Shown: positions 27,265 to 35,769, counted from the first letter of the stretch. The stretch: 64,000 nucleotides of DNA from Emticicia sp. CRIBPO (GCF_009905725.1 NZ_JAAAKV010000002.1:372001-436000); one strand, 5' to 3'. Notes: a model not told the origin generated them from the letters alone. Numbers and translations are program-made.

Positions 27265-27843
27265 ATGAAAACAGAACAGGCTTTCGAACTTTTTGACCAG
27301 TATAACCGGCAGTCTCCGGAAAAGATCAGCTACCAGGGAACCGAATACCCTTCGGAATATTTTTATGCCTTCAGGCTGCATGAGTGGGTCAGAAAACTGG
27401 AACCTGAAGCCAGCGAAGCCCTGCTCCTGGCCTCCAGGGCTCAGCACATAGGCCGCTGGGAAATTGCCCGGAACAGCTATCCGGATGGCCGCGTAGGCTA
27501 TCTGAAATGGCGGAGCGACCTCTCAAAATTTCATGCCGCCAAAGCTTCCGAAATCATGGCTTCTGTGGGGTATGACCAGGAAATGACTGATAGAGTCAGT
27601 GAGATTATTCAGAAGAAGAAACTCAAACATGACCACGAAGTGCAGACCATTGAAAATGCCCTGTGCCTGGTATTTCTTGAGTTTCAGTATGACGACCTGA
27701 TCAGCAAACATTCTGAAGAAAAAATCATTGATATCCTGAGAAAAACCTGGGGTAAAATGAGTGAGCCCGGCCAGAAAGCAGCCTTCACCCTTACCTACAG
27801 CGAAAAGGGAACGGAGCTACTGAACAAGGCTCTGAACGGCTGA
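27265..27843 (+). CDS. DUF4202 family protein
   Basis: This 192-residue cytoplasmic protein matches DUF4202, an HD-like helical family: FRLHEWVRKLEPEASEALLLASRAQHIGRWEIAR, then SYPDGRVGYLKWRSDLSKFHA and DHEVQTIENALCLVFLEFQYDDL. Several His and Asp residues in these segments could bind a metal, but no activity is known to me. It is transcribed divergently from the nucleotidyltransferase cassette, and its stop codon directly abuts the stop codon of the AraC-type regulator gene on the other strand. Confidence 0.75.
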   Translation: MKTEQAFELFDQYNRQSPEKISYQGTEYPSEYFYAFRLHEWVRKLEPEASEALLLASRAQHIGRWEIARNSYPDGRVGYLKWRSDLSKFHAAKASEIMASVGYDQEMTDRVSEIIQKKKLKHDHEVQTIENALCLVFLEFQYDDLISKHSEEKIIDILRKTWGKMSEPGQKAAFTLTYSEKGTELLNKALNG

Positions 27844-28722
27844 TCATTCAGGTGTGGTGTTTTGCCTGTTGAGCCGGAATTGCTTCGGGCTTATTCCCGT
27901 TTTCTTTCTGAAAAACCGGATAAAATAAGAAACATCGTCATAACCCAGTTCGTAGGCGATCAGCGAAATAGAATCAGGGCCGTGTATCAACAGCCTTTTA
28001 GCCTCCAGCAATATCCGGTCATGAATCAGGTCTGAAGTGGTTCTCCCGGTGACTTCATGGCAGATCCTGCTCAGGTGCCGGGTGGTCATGCTAAGCATTT
28101 CTGCATAATCATTCGGTAATTTTTTATCCTTGTAATGCCCGTCAATGAGTTGGTATAATTTCCTGATCCGTACCTGGTTTTCATTTTCTTCCCTGACCAC
28201 CTCATGTCTGTACTTTCTCGATAAACCGATGTATACCAGATTGATCAGGCTGATCATTCTGAAATCTTTCCGGGGATATTCCTGCCGGTATTCTTTATAA
28301 AGCTGAGTAAACCAGTTCTCAGTTTCACGCAATTCCTCCCCCAGTTGAACCAAAGGATAATTATGAGAGAGAAAGAAAAAAGGAAAATGGTCAATTTTCT
28401 GATCCTGAAAAAAGGAATTGTAATAGGCTTCCGTATGAAAAAAAATAAAGCCGTCTGTATCCGGTGAAAGCGACCAGGAATGGACCTGGCCCGGACTCAA
28501 CAAAAAAACATCTCCAGGTGAAACAGGATAAGATTTAAAATCGATCTGGTGTATGCCATGCCCTTGAGTAAACAAAACAGTGATGTAAGTTTCGTGACTG
28601 TGCGGCACGTTAATGAACTTATGGCTGGCCAGGTGTATCTTCAGACTGTTGACATAAACAGCCGAATGCTGATGATGATCCGGCTGAAAAGACTTAAGAT
28701 CAAACAAAGGTATTTTACTCAT
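27844..28722 (-). CDS. AraC-family transcriptional regulator with cupin N-domain
   Basis: This 292-residue protein has an AraC-ligand-binding cupin domain (residues ~15-150, HSHETYITVLFTQGHGIHQIDFKSYPVSPGDVFLLSPGQVHSW) and a C-terminal double helix-turn-helix (residues ~190-285, LSMTTRHLSRICHEVTGRT and LAYELGYDDVSYFIRFFRKKTGISPKQFR). It binds DNA in response to a small ligand that is unknown here. It is divergent from the DUF983 gene. Its likely -7 box (TACATTTG on the minus strand) is at 28748-28755, overlapping the DUF983 promoter region. Confidence 0.92.
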   Translation of the reverse strand: MSKIPLFDLKSFQPDHHQHSAVYVNSLKIHLASHKFINVPHSHETYITVLFTQGHGIHQIDFKSYPVSPGDVFLLSPGQVHSWSLSPDTDGFIFFHTEAYYNSFFQDQKIDHFPFFFLSHNYPLVQLGEELRETENWFTQLYKEYRQEYPRKDFRMISLINLVYIGLSRKYRHEVVREENENQVRIRKLYQLIDGHYKDKKLPNDYAEMLSMTTRHLSRICHEVTGRTTSDLIHDRILLEAKRLLIHGPDSISLIAYELGYDDVSYFIRFFRKKTGISPKQFRLNRQNTTPE

Positions 28723-28756
28723 GTCCTGATTGTCCTGTTTTTTGACACAAATGTAC

Positions 28757-28788
28757 TTAGAATTATTTATCCTATGACTTTAAATTTG
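28757..28788 (+). promoter_or_regulatory. Candidate Bacteroidota promoter for the DUF983 gene
   Basis: TTAG at 28757-28760 and TAAATTTG at 28781-28788 with a 20-bp spacer match the consensus with one mismatch in the -33 box. Transcription would start near 28795, so the ATG at 28810 has a very short leader. Confidence 0.45.
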
Positions 28789-28809
28789 TATCATTAAACA
28801 GATCAAATT

Positions 28810-29151
28810 ATGGTAGTTTCAAATATAATCAACAACAAATGCCCTCATTGTAAATCAGGAAAGGTATTTCAACGTTCCAGCCTGCTCACTTTCCAAACCA
28901 CCAAAATGCATCACAAATGTCCTGAATGCGGTTTTAACTTTGAAAGAGAATCGGGTTTTTACTGGGGAGCTATGTATGTCAGTTATGGCCTGGCGGTGAT
29001 TGAATGTTTCCTTACTTATTTTGTTTGCCGTCTACTGGGTGTTCCTTCTTTTGATTTTACAATTTTATGGGCCATCATGGGAGTAATTGTCCTGTCGTTT
29101 CCGTTCAATTACCGCTTCTCCAGGCTGACCTGGCTTTATATTTTTGCGTAA
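28810..29151 (+). CDS. DUF983 family membrane protein with zinc-ribbon start
   Basis: This 113-residue protein has two Cys pairs (CPHCKSGKVF and CPECGFNF) that form a zinc-ribbon-like head, followed by ERESGFYWGAMYVSYGLAV and two membrane spans. This is the DUF983 layout. The function is unknown, though members are common in Bacteroidota and Alphaproteobacteria. It stands alone between the AraC gene (divergent) and the DUF6624 gene, which has its own promoter. Confidence 0.9.
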   Translation: MVVSNIINNKCPHCKSGKVFQRSSLLTFQTTKMHHKCPECGFNFERESGFYWGAMYVSYGLAVIECFLTYFVCRLLGVPSFDFTILWAIMGVIVLSFPFNYRFSRLTWLYIFA

Positions 29152-29174
29152 AAAACGGACGTGTTTTATCAACC

Positions 29175-29206
29175 TTTGCCGGAGAAGAAAATGAAGTCTA
29201 TATTTG
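29175..29206 (+). promoter_or_regulatory. Bacteroidota-type promoter for the DUF6624 gene
   Basis: TTTG at 29175-29178, a 20-bp spacer and TATATTTG at 29199-29206 are exact matches to both consensus boxes. The start of transcription would be near 29213, about 25 bases before the ATG at 29237. Confidence 0.7.
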
Positions 29207-29236
29207 CAGCCATATTCAAACTCAACTGCAAATTTA

Positions 29237-30247
29237 ATGATGAAACACGTCCACACTATTCTTGTATTTCTGACCGTTTTTACCTTTCTTTCCTGCGAAA
29301 ACAGGAAGAACAAAATACTCAGTGAAAAAGAACAGCAGCAATATGACTCACTGACGACCTTAGCGGTTTCCAACTATCAGTCTAAAAATTTCGCTCCCTC
29401 CTTTCAGTTCTACAAAGAAGCATTTGCCATTACCGACACCGCCAAATCAGACCTGTACGGGGCAGCTTGTTCGGCAGCTTTAGCCGGCAATAAAGCCGAA
29501 GCTTTTAAATACCTGGACCTTGCCCTTGAAAACGGCTGGCATAACATTACCCATCTTAAAATCGACAAAGACCTCAACGGTCTACACAATACCGAAAAAT
29601 GGAAGGCCTACCTGGAAAAAATGACCCGGAAACTGGAAGTGGTAGAAGCTGGTTACAACAAACCTGTGCAGAAAGAATTGCTTCAGATTTATGAAGATGA
29701 CCAGCTTACCAGGCGTGAATTTGTTGAAGCCGTCGACAAATATCAGGGCACCGGACAAGCTTACAAAATTGATTCCCTCGGTACGCTCATGGTAAGCATC
29801 GATGAAAAGAACATGAAAAAACTGGCCGGCATTCTGGACAAATACGGATGGCTGGGTCCGGAGCAGGTAGGTGAAATGGCCAATACGACTATCTTCCTGG
29901 TCATTCAGCATGCAGACCATGCCACCCAGATGAAATACCTGCCCAGGATGAGGGAAGCCGTCAAAAAAGGTTATGCCAAACCCGCACAACTGGCCATGCT
30001 GGAAGACCGGACGGCTCTGGGTGAAGGCAAAAAGCAAATATACGGCAGCCAGCTCTACACTGATGACAAAAACGAACAATACCTGGCCCCGATGATCGAC
30101 CCTGACCACGCAGACCAGAGAAGAAAACAGGCCGGATTGGAACCCCTGTCCAAGTACCTCCTCAGGTTTGGCCTGACCTGGGACGTCAATCAATACAAAA
30201 AAGACCTGCCTAGGCTGGAGAAGCTGGCGAAAGAAGAGCAGGAATAA
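29237..30247 (+). CDS. DUF6624-type lipoprotein with TPR-like N-terminal part
   Basis: The protein of about 336 residues starts with a lipoprotein signal ending FTFLSC. Residues ~30-115 look like tetratricopeptide-type helices (ALAGNKAEAFKYLDLALENGW). The C-terminal half has the DUF6624 pattern: GWLGPEQVGEMANTTIFLVIQHADHATQMKYLPRMREAVKKG, then LAMLEDRTALGEGKKQIYGSQ and a final AGLEPLSKYLLRFG. Function is unknown. The ATG at 29237 or 29240 follows the strong promoter at 29175-29206; an earlier frame start at 29204 would lie inside that promoter. Confidence 0.78.
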   Translation: MMKHVHTILVFLTVFTFLSCENRKNKILSEKEQQQYDSLTTLAVSNYQSKNFAPSFQFYKEAFAITDTAKSDLYGAACSAALAGNKAEAFKYLDLALENGWHNITHLKIDKDLNGLHNTEKWKAYLEKMTRKLEVVEAGYNKPVQKELLQIYEDDQLTRREFVEAVDKYQGTGQAYKIDSLGTLMVSIDEKNMKKLAGILDKYGWLGPEQVGEMANTTIFLVIQHADHATQMKYLPRMREAVKKGYAKPAQLAMLEDRTALGEGKKQIYGSQLYTDDKNEQYLAPMIDPDHADQRRKQAGLEPLSKYLLRFGLTWDVNQYKKDLPRLEKLAKEEQE

Positions 30248-30253
30248 GTAACT

Positions 30254-30898
30254 TTACTTAGTCAGGGTAAACTCCAGGTAATCATAATTCATCTGTCCAT
30301 GGGCAACTGTGTGAAGGGTCAATACATGCACTCCTTTTTTGAGTTTTACTGCGGCTAAAGACTGTGCCTTATTCCAATGGTGCCATTGCCTCCAGGCGAT
30401 GGGTTCGTCAGGATGATTAGTGGAGACTACTTTAAGGTCAGATGTCGCTCTTTTACCATCAACATCCAGAGCGATCAACCCGTCGCCATTGCCTGTGTAC
30501 ATCAATGCAAGGTTATATGTTCCTGTCTGGTTCACTTTTACCGTGTAATTGATCCACTCGCCCGGCTCAGTCCAGCCGACATAGAGCTGGTCCATTTCAG
30601 GGCTTACTTTATTGTAAGGAGAAATATCTATGTCCTTAGCCTTGGTATAGGAAATATCCACAGCCTCTTTCATCCTGAACTCATTCAGAAAAGTACCATC
30701 AGCCGGATTAAGCTTCCCGCTTCCGCTATTGACGCTGTCAGCATCATGAAAGGCGATACCCTCCCCACCGAGATCATATAATTCACATTGCAGCCTGCCC
30801 GGTATCTCCTGGATTTTATTCATCCATGGCTTCCCTTCCCTGGAAGGTATAAATGCAAAAAGAATAAGCGACAACAGAATTGAGAGGCAAAATTTCAT
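30254..30898 (-). CDS. Exported CBM6-like carbohydrate-binding protein
   Basis: This 214-residue protein has a signal peptide (LSILLSLILFAFIPSREG) and a single carbohydrate-binding module of family 6 type: GRLQCELYDLGGEGIAFHDAD at the start, VGWTEPGEWINYTVKVNQTGTYNLALMYTG in the middle and HVLTLHTV...NYDYLEFTL at the end. There is no catalytic domain, so it likely serves as a binding or adaptor protein outside the cell. It is convergent with the DUF6624 gene; 6 bp separate the two stops. Confidence 0.82.
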   Translation of the reverse strand: MKFCLSILLSLILFAFIPSREGKPWMNKIQEIPGRLQCELYDLGGEGIAFHDADSVNSGSGKLNPADGTFLNEFRMKEAVDISYTKAKDIDISPYNKVSPEMDQLYVGWTEPGEWINYTVKVNQTGTYNLALMYTGNGDGLIALDVDGKRATSDLKVVSTNHPDEPIAWRQWHHWNKAQSLAAVKLKKGVHVLTLHTVAHGQMNYDYLEFTLTK

Positions 30899-31100
30899 TT
30901 TTCAGGCTGTTAAGGTTGAAGAACAAAATAAGCGAAATTACATGAGTTTCTGAAACATTAACCCGCACTACCTTCTGGTCAACGAACAAAATACAGGTTT
31001 TGATAATTCACCCGGAGTTCCACTCAGGTTTTGACGAAAAAACCTTCGGATTTGAGAATGAAAGACTTTATTTATCCTCCAGACCTGGCAATTATAAATC

Positions 31101-31844
31101 TTAATCGTTAAGTGCCCCTTTTCCTATCCAGTTTTTGATGGCTGTAAGTTCACAATCGCTGAGTTTTCCGGCTTCCGGCATCGGGCTATAACCGGCAACA
31201 TGATTAACTGCCCCCCAGAGTTTACCGTTATCAACCTGTACTTTAACCATGGCATAGGTATTCAGCAATATCCCTCCGGAAACACTCCCCGGCTGATGAC
31301 AGCCAAGACAATTTACATCTATCATAGGTTTAATCACTTTAGCAAAAGTAGGATTGATACTGTTCACAGATATACCACATGCCGTATACTTTGCCCCCTG
31401 CTTTATCCAATTCAGTACCATCTCCGCCTGAAAAGTTGATACGGCAGCCATTGGGGCAGGCGGCATTCTGTATCTTCCTGTCTCAAGTAATACTTTATAC
31501 AACTTACTACCCGCCGGATTGGATAAACTGATGCCTTTTCTGATAATGCTTTCATAGGTACTCAGATCGTACCCCTCTTCTCTGGACTTGGTATCATGAC
31601 AACTGCTCATAGCACAATTGGTCTGAAAAAAAGGCAATATCTGTGTGTCAAAGCAAATGCTTCCAGCTGGTAAATTAACTACCCCCAATGAATCATCAGT
31701 GCATTTAAGAGCTACCTCCGCAATATCAGGAGATGGGCCAGCCGGATTCGGCTCATCATTTTTCTCGTATAAACACGAATACATGATCACAGTAGACAAA
31801 ACAAACCCTGCAATCTGTTTCAGTAAAGATTTATTTTTGTACAT
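31101..31844 (-). CDS. Cytochrome c-like lipoprotein with two putative heme motifs
   Basis: This 247-residue protein has a lipoprotein signal ending at Cys24 (IMYSC). Two heme-binding motifs are visible: C77-x4-C82-H83 (CAMSSCH), which has four instead of two residues between the Cys, and a normal C179-x2-C182-H183 (CLGCH). RMPP at 126-129 and a later SPMP could supply axial Met ligands. The CX4CH form occurs in related Bacteroidota c-type domains. It would be an electron carrier on the outer face of a membrane. The start overlaps the YceI gene end by 14 bp; it is the last gene of the redox operon. Confidence 0.8.
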   Translation of the reverse strand: MYKNKSLLKQIAGFVLSTVIMYSCLYEKNDEPNPAGPSPDIAEVALKCTDDSLGVVNLPAGSICFDTQILPFFQTNCAMSSCHDTKSREEGYDLSTYESIIRKGISLSNPAGSKLYKVLLETGRYRMPPAPMAAVSTFQAEMVLNWIKQGAKYTACGISVNSINPTFAKVIKPMIDVNCLGCHQPGSVSGGILLNTYAMVKVQVDNGKLWGAVNHVAGYSPMPEAGKLSDCELTAIKNWIGKGALND

Positions 31845-32376
31845 AAATCATCTTATTTTTTACAGTTATCACTTCAGAAACTTTGGTTATAAGCAGTGAA
31901 GGCACTTCAATATTGAATTCTTTAAGCACAATATCCATGTTACTAAGAAGGACGATCTGCCCGTTGCTGATCGACACTTTACCTTTCAGAAGCATGTCCT
32001 TCGTTACGCCATGTAAACTGAGAGCCCCTCTGGCAGAAATATCATATGTCCCGTTCCTGCCCCAGTCAATTTCTTCCTGTATTTTACCTTTGAAAATACT
32101 TACGGGATATTTTTCTGACTCAACATAGTTTTCATTAAAATGTTCTTCCATCAGATGATTCTGAAATTTAAAATCTGTCAGATTCATTCTCACGGCGATC
32201 TCTCTTTTTGCGATGTCAATAATAGAAACCACATTCTTATTCTGTGCAGAGATATTTTCAATGACAGTCTCAGAGAAAAAACCCGTTTCTCCTTTTTTAC
32301 AAATCCATTGATTCTGTTGAGAAAAGGCTGCTCCTGAACAAAGGCAGAAAATCAAAAACCAAAGTTTATTTTTCAT
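31831..32376 (-). CDS. YceI-family exported protein
   Basis: The 181-residue product has a signal peptide ending AAFSQ (residue ~20) and a YceI-like beta-barrel domain: GETGFFSETVIENISAQNKNV, a conserved FKFQNHLMEEHFNENYVESEKYPVSIFKG and the typical ALSLHGVTKDMLLKGKV. YceI proteins bind isoprenoid or fatty lipids in the periplasm. I set the start at ATG 32376 (MKNKLWFL), which gives the signal peptide; the upstream extension would overlap the DUF5777 gene widely. Even so, the start overlaps the DUF5777 gene by 11 bp. Confidence 0.88.
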   Translation of the reverse strand: MKNKLWFLIFCLCSGAAFSQQNQWICKKGETGFFSETVIENISAQNKNVVSIIDIAKREIAVRMNLTDFKFQNHLMEEHFNENYVESEKYPVSIFKGKIQEEIDWGRNGTYDISARGALSLHGVTKDMLLKGKVSISNGQIVLLSNMDIVLKEFNIEVPSLLITKVSEVITVKNKMIYVQK

Positions 32377-33274
32377 ATTTTTTCTTTTTATCAAAACTAA
32401 ATGTCCGTGAAATATTGAACCCATAATGAACATCTCCTTTTCCCCACTGACCTTCAGTCTGGGTAATAAACTGCCGTTCAATCATTCCCGGAGAATTGGT
32501 AAAATGCAACTGAAACACATGCCCCCCTGTTTCAATATCAAAACCAAGTGATAGTGAATTATGATAAGCGGGATTGGGTTGCAATCCTTTTTCGAGACTA
32601 AACGGAAGCCTGTAAAAATACTCAGCATTGAAGGAGGTCCTTTTGCTTATTTTTATCCTTCCCCCAAGCCCTAAAGCAAAAATATCATTGGGGTCGGCCG
32701 AAGTTTCTACTTTGTTTCTGTGAATGAAGGTAGGACTCAGTTGCATTGAAAGTCTCTCTCCGAATTTTCTGGCGATGAGCAACTGCCCCACGTAAGTAAG
32801 CCTCTCCATGTTGTTGTAAAACTTAAACTGGGGACTCGTATTAAGTGAGATGGCATCAATAGCTCCAAATGCAGTAATGCTTACAGGAATACCTCCATTT
32901 GCGGAAGATTGTCTGACTATCTTATATTTTGCGAAATAATCAAAAGCTTTCTGACTTGTACTCCTACCAAACCCCAACATAAGTTTATCTGTCACTCCAT
33001 ATTCGAAACTCATCCGCATTGTGGCCTGATCTAAGCCGAAAAAATTATACGCTCCATCATTCAACATTCCAAAACGGTGAGCAATTCTGAAATCAAGGTG
33101 ATTTCTGGCTATGGTCTCCACAGAATGCCCGTTAATAATACGGGTGGATTTAAACGTAGCGGCAGCGAAAGCTTTTTTTGGTTTGGCTACTTTATCCAGC
33201 TCGTCCAGTAAGTCCTGTCCTGAAGCAAGCAGATGAATGAGTACCAATACAATGGTACCGATAACATTTTTCAT
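32366..33274 (-). CDS. DUF5777 outer-membrane beta-barrel protein
   Basis: This 302-residue protein has a signal peptide (IVLVLIHLLASGQ) and then a run of amphipathic strands typical of a small barrel. Its sequence matches DUF5777: RNHLDFRIAHRFGMLNDGAYNFFGLDQATMRMSFEYGVTDKLMLGFGRST, and ending GQWGKGDVHYGFNISRTF. Function is unknown, but such proteins are known to sit with YceI and c-type cytochrome genes, as here. It lies 10 bp after the Rieske gene. Confidence 0.85.
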   Translation of the reverse strand: MKNVIGTIVLVLIHLLASGQDLLDELDKVAKPKKAFAAATFKSTRIINGHSVETIARNHLDFRIAHRFGMLNDGAYNFFGLDQATMRMSFEYGVTDKLMLGFGRSTSQKAFDYFAKYKIVRQSSANGGIPVSITAFGAIDAISLNTSPQFKFYNNMERLTYVGQLLIARKFGERLSMQLSPTFIHRNKVETSADPNDIFALGLGGRIKISKRTSFNAEYFYRLPFSLEKGLQPNPAYHNSLSLGFDIETGGHVFQLHFTNSPGMIERQFITQTEGQWGKGDVHYGFNISRTFSFDKKKKYEK

Positions 33275-33284
33275 ATCAAAACAA

Positions 33285-33704
33285 TTAAGCTGTTATGGTA
33301 AGAGTATTTCCAGATAACGACGTATTATAAACGAACAAGCCTTTTTTCCCTTCAGAATTTAGTCCTTTGCCTGTAGTATCAAATCTTGCTCCGTGAGCTG
33401 TACAATACCATTCTCCGTTTTTAAAAGTAATCTGTTCCCTCCCTTCATGACTGCATATCAGCGTAGCTGCAATATAATTTACACCCACCCTTGCAATTAC
33501 CACATTGTTGTTGATTACATAGCCGCCATCTTTGGCCAGATTGGCGTTTGAAGCAGCTGAAAGATCGAGGGAGAAGGTTCCGGATGGTGTAATATTACTT
33601 TCATTCTGGCAGCTGTCAAGGGTATACAAAGCCAGTAAAGAAGCCCCGGTGAATCCTAATTGCTTCAAAAAATCATTGCGGTTAATCTTTTCTTCTAAAT
33701 TCAT
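33285..33704 (-). CDS. Small exported Rieske-type [2Fe-2S] protein
   Basis: The 139-residue product has an N-terminal anchor (FLKQLGFTGASLLALYTLDSC) with a possible lipid-attachment Cys32, then one Rieske domain. The cluster ligands are C84-S-H86 and C101-T-A-H104 (ICSHEG and YCTAHGARFD), the correct pairs with normal spacing. The start at ATG 33704 (MNLEEKINRNDF) is preferred because the longer frame starts with unlikely Cys/Lys-rich residues. It is first in the four-gene operon ending at 31101 and probably passes electrons to the cytochrome-like protein encoded last. Confidence 0.87.
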   Translation of the reverse strand: MNLEEKINRNDFLKQLGFTGASLLALYTLDSCQNESNITPSGTFSLDLSAASNANLAKDGGYVINNNVVIARVGVNYIAATLICSHEGREQITFKNGEWYCTAHGARFDTTGKGLNSEGKKGLFVYNTSLSGNTLTITA

Positions 33705-33872
33705 ATCATTAAAGTATTTTAAATATTTACATTTACATACGCCCCGGATTCCCCTTTGCTTCCAGCCGGACATTTTTTTTATTTAATTCATATTCAAACT
33801 AAATAAAGGAAGCAAACCCGGCACTGGTTGCGTAAGTGTTTTAAGAAACCCACTGTATCCAGTAATTAAGAA

Positions 33873-34442
33873 TTGATTTTTAAAAGACGAAACAAGGATT
33901 CTGACCTGTCAGGAATCATTGAAGGTTGTGTACGAAAAAAGCCTCTGGCAGAGAGAGAGCTTTTTGACCGCTATGCCAACTTTGGCAAGAATATTTGCAT
34001 GAGATATGCTTCAAGCGACAGCGAAGCAGAGGAGATGCTATGTGACGGATTTTTGAAAATCTTTACGAATATCCAGAAATACGACCTTTCTCAACCTTTT
34101 GAAGCATGGTTCAGGACAATAATGGTGCATTCAGCCATAGATTACTTCCGTAAAAACCATTCCAGGATAGAATTTACCCATCTTGAAAATGCAAGAGACA
34201 TCGAAAACAGCGAAGAGCATCTTAAATTGTTATCCACGGAAGAGATCATGGATTTTGTACAAAGACTTTCTCCCGTTTACAGAATGGTCTTTTCGCTCTC
34301 TGTAGTAGAGGGATATTCCCATCAGGAAATCTCTCAGTTACTGGGTACCACCGAGAGTGCTGTCAGGGCAAATCTGGCAAAAGCACGGGCAAACTTACAG
34401 AACTGGATCACTGAATATATATCAAAACAATCAAAAATATAA
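33873..34442 (+). CDS. ECF-type RNA polymerase sigma factor (TTG start)
   Basis: This 189-residue sigma-70 family protein has region 2 (residues ~25-95, AERELFDRYANFGKNICMRYASSDSEAEEMLCDGFLKIF ... PFEAWFRTIMVHSAIDYFR) and region 4 (residues ~125-180, LSPVYRMVFSLSVVEGYSHQEISQLLGTTESAVRANLAKAR). The frame opens with TTG at 33873; no ATG in the right place exists, so TTG is likely the true start. The start region is only 169 bp from the divergent Rieske operon. The next gene (34446) follows after 3 bp and encodes a probable membrane anchor for it. Confidence 0.9.
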   Translation: MIFKRRNKDSDLSGIIEGCVRKKPLAERELFDRYANFGKNICMRYASSDSEAEEMLCDGFLKIFTNIQKYDLSQPFEAWFRTIMVHSAIDYFRKNHSRIEFTHLENARDIENSEEHLKLLSTEEIMDFVQRLSPVYRMVFSLSVVEGYSHQEISQLLGTTESAVRANLAKARANLQNWITEYISKQSKI

Positions 34443-34445
34443 TCT

Positions 34446-35648
34446 ATGTCCAACGATCTATTTGATAAAAAAATAAAAGAGGAACTTGAATCAGCCAGAA
34501 GGCAGGTAAGTTCCGGACTGTGGCAAAAAATACAAAAACAAAGGCCTCTTCCATGGTATTTCGATTTCGGGAGAAGGTTTGGGTTTCCTTTATATTCCTT
34601 CATTACTACGCTGGCACTACTTTGGGGCATAAAAAAGTATAACGATATTGAGCAACAATTTAAACTATTGAATGATAAAATCTCTGAATTCCGTACGATA
34701 GAGCCACAGTCAACAGAACAGACCATAATTCATAAAGACACCATCTACATTGAAAAAACCGTCTTCGTAATAAATAAACAGTCATCTGTTCCTGACCTGG
34801 CAACTGAAGCTCATTCGGAAACAGGCAAAAATGAAGTGCAGGAATATTTCAGTTCTACACCAAAAATAACAACCGGTGAAACCACCACCCGGGAAGAATC
34901 TACTGATGAAACGAAAAACAGAGACAAAAAAGCCGGTGATCAGGAAAATGCAGTTGTAGCTTTGAAAGAAGAGAGCTTAAAGGACAGCACTCATCTGATC
35001 ATCCCGAAAAAAACATTATCTGAAACACCTCCTGAAAAGAAGTTTCCATGGCCAAAGCTTAACTCCCGGGTAGGCATAGCCGGTGGTGCAGGTTTCGACC
35101 GAAGTAACAACCTGGGTGCCGTATTTGAATTATTTTTCAGAAAAGACCTGAGTGTGTCTTCCGGAATTCTCATTAACAATTATCCGGAAAATGAATATGG
35201 CTCTGCCAGACATTTTAATGCCAGTACCGGAAAGAACTTCGAGCAGATTTATAAGCCTCATTTGCCTGAAAAATATGACCGGCTGGCTGAAATACAACTA
35301 AAAACTACTATTGTAGAATTACCAATAAATCTGAATTACTACCTGCCTTTAACGCGAAAACTTGACCTAAAATTTTCATTTGGAAGCCATATTGATTTAA
35401 GGACTTTCCAGAGTGTCAGGTTCGAGACCTACCAGGAAGATGAGGAAACTTATACCCGGTTTAATAATCCTGTCGGAAGAAACTATTGGCACAATCTGAA
35501 TTTTTCAGCCGGCTTACAATACAAGCCGGGAAAGTTCGCTTTCCAACTTTCACCAGGATACTGGTATAGCTTCAGAGAAGTTGACTACCTGCCTTCAGGC
35601 AGCTCATTCAGGATTAACGGTTCTGTTCTGATCGATTTGAGGAAATGA
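34446..35648 (+). CDS. Probable envelope-spanning anti-sigma-like protein with C-terminal beta-barrel-like domain
   Basis: This 400-residue protein has no signal peptide. It has a short cytoplasmic start (MSNDLFDKKIKEELESARRQVSSGLWQKI), a membrane span (residues ~48-62, FPLYSFITTLALLWG), a long polar, low-complexity periplasmic stretch (~80-200, rich in Thr, Glu and Lys) and a final ~200 residues resembling an outer-membrane beta-barrel (GIAGGAGFDRSNNLGAVFELFFRKDLSV...). Its position 3 bp after an ECF sigma gene suggests the N-terminus holds the sigma factor while the C-terminus contacts the outer membrane. This is an inference from layout; no known anti-sigma motif was recognised. Confidence 0.65.
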   Translation: MSNDLFDKKIKEELESARRQVSSGLWQKIQKQRPLPWYFDFGRRFGFPLYSFITTLALLWGIKKYNDIEQQFKLLNDKISEFRTIEPQSTEQTIIHKDTIYIEKTVFVINKQSSVPDLATEAHSETGKNEVQEYFSSTPKITTGETTTREESTDETKNRDKKAGDQENAVVALKEESLKDSTHLIIPKKTLSETPPEKKFPWPKLNSRVGIAGGAGFDRSNNLGAVFELFFRKDLSVSSGILINNYPENEYGSARHFNASTGKNFEQIYKPHLPEKYDRLAEIQLKTTIVELPINLNYYLPLTRKLDLKFSFGSHIDLRTFQSVRFETYQEDEETYTRFNNPVGRNYWHNLNFSAGLQYKPGKFAFQLSPGYWYSFREVDYLPSGSSFRINGSVLIDLRK

Positions 35649-35746
35649 CCAGAAAAGACTTATATCTTTGGCCATTTCCTATCTTGATTAAGGCCTGACC
35701 CACGATGTAAAGCTCATCTGTGAAAAAACAATCCAGGGCTTTTGCT

Positions 35747-35769
35747 CTGTATTTTTACAAAAAATACAG
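35747..35769. promoter_or_regulatory. Perfect 23-bp palindrome upstream of the sulfatase operon
   Basis: CTGTATTTTT (35747-35756) and AAAAATACAG (35760-35769) are exact inverted 10-bp arms around a 3-base centre, 39 bp before the ATG at 35809. There is no following T run, so an operator is more likely than a terminator. A possible promoter (TTTG 35636, TATCTTTG 35663) has a long 23-bp spacer. Confidence 0.4.

Noticed and set aside
27121-27447. N-terminal extension of the nucleotidyltransferase gene
   Set aside because: It would overlap the divergent DUF4202 gene by nearly 200 bp, and the encoded residues do not resemble the family; the ATG at 27120 starts a normal protein.
35663-35670. TATCTTTG as the sulfatase promoter -7 box
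   Set aside because: The only -33-like TTTG is 23 bp away, longer than the usual 19-21 bp, so it was not listed as a promoter.
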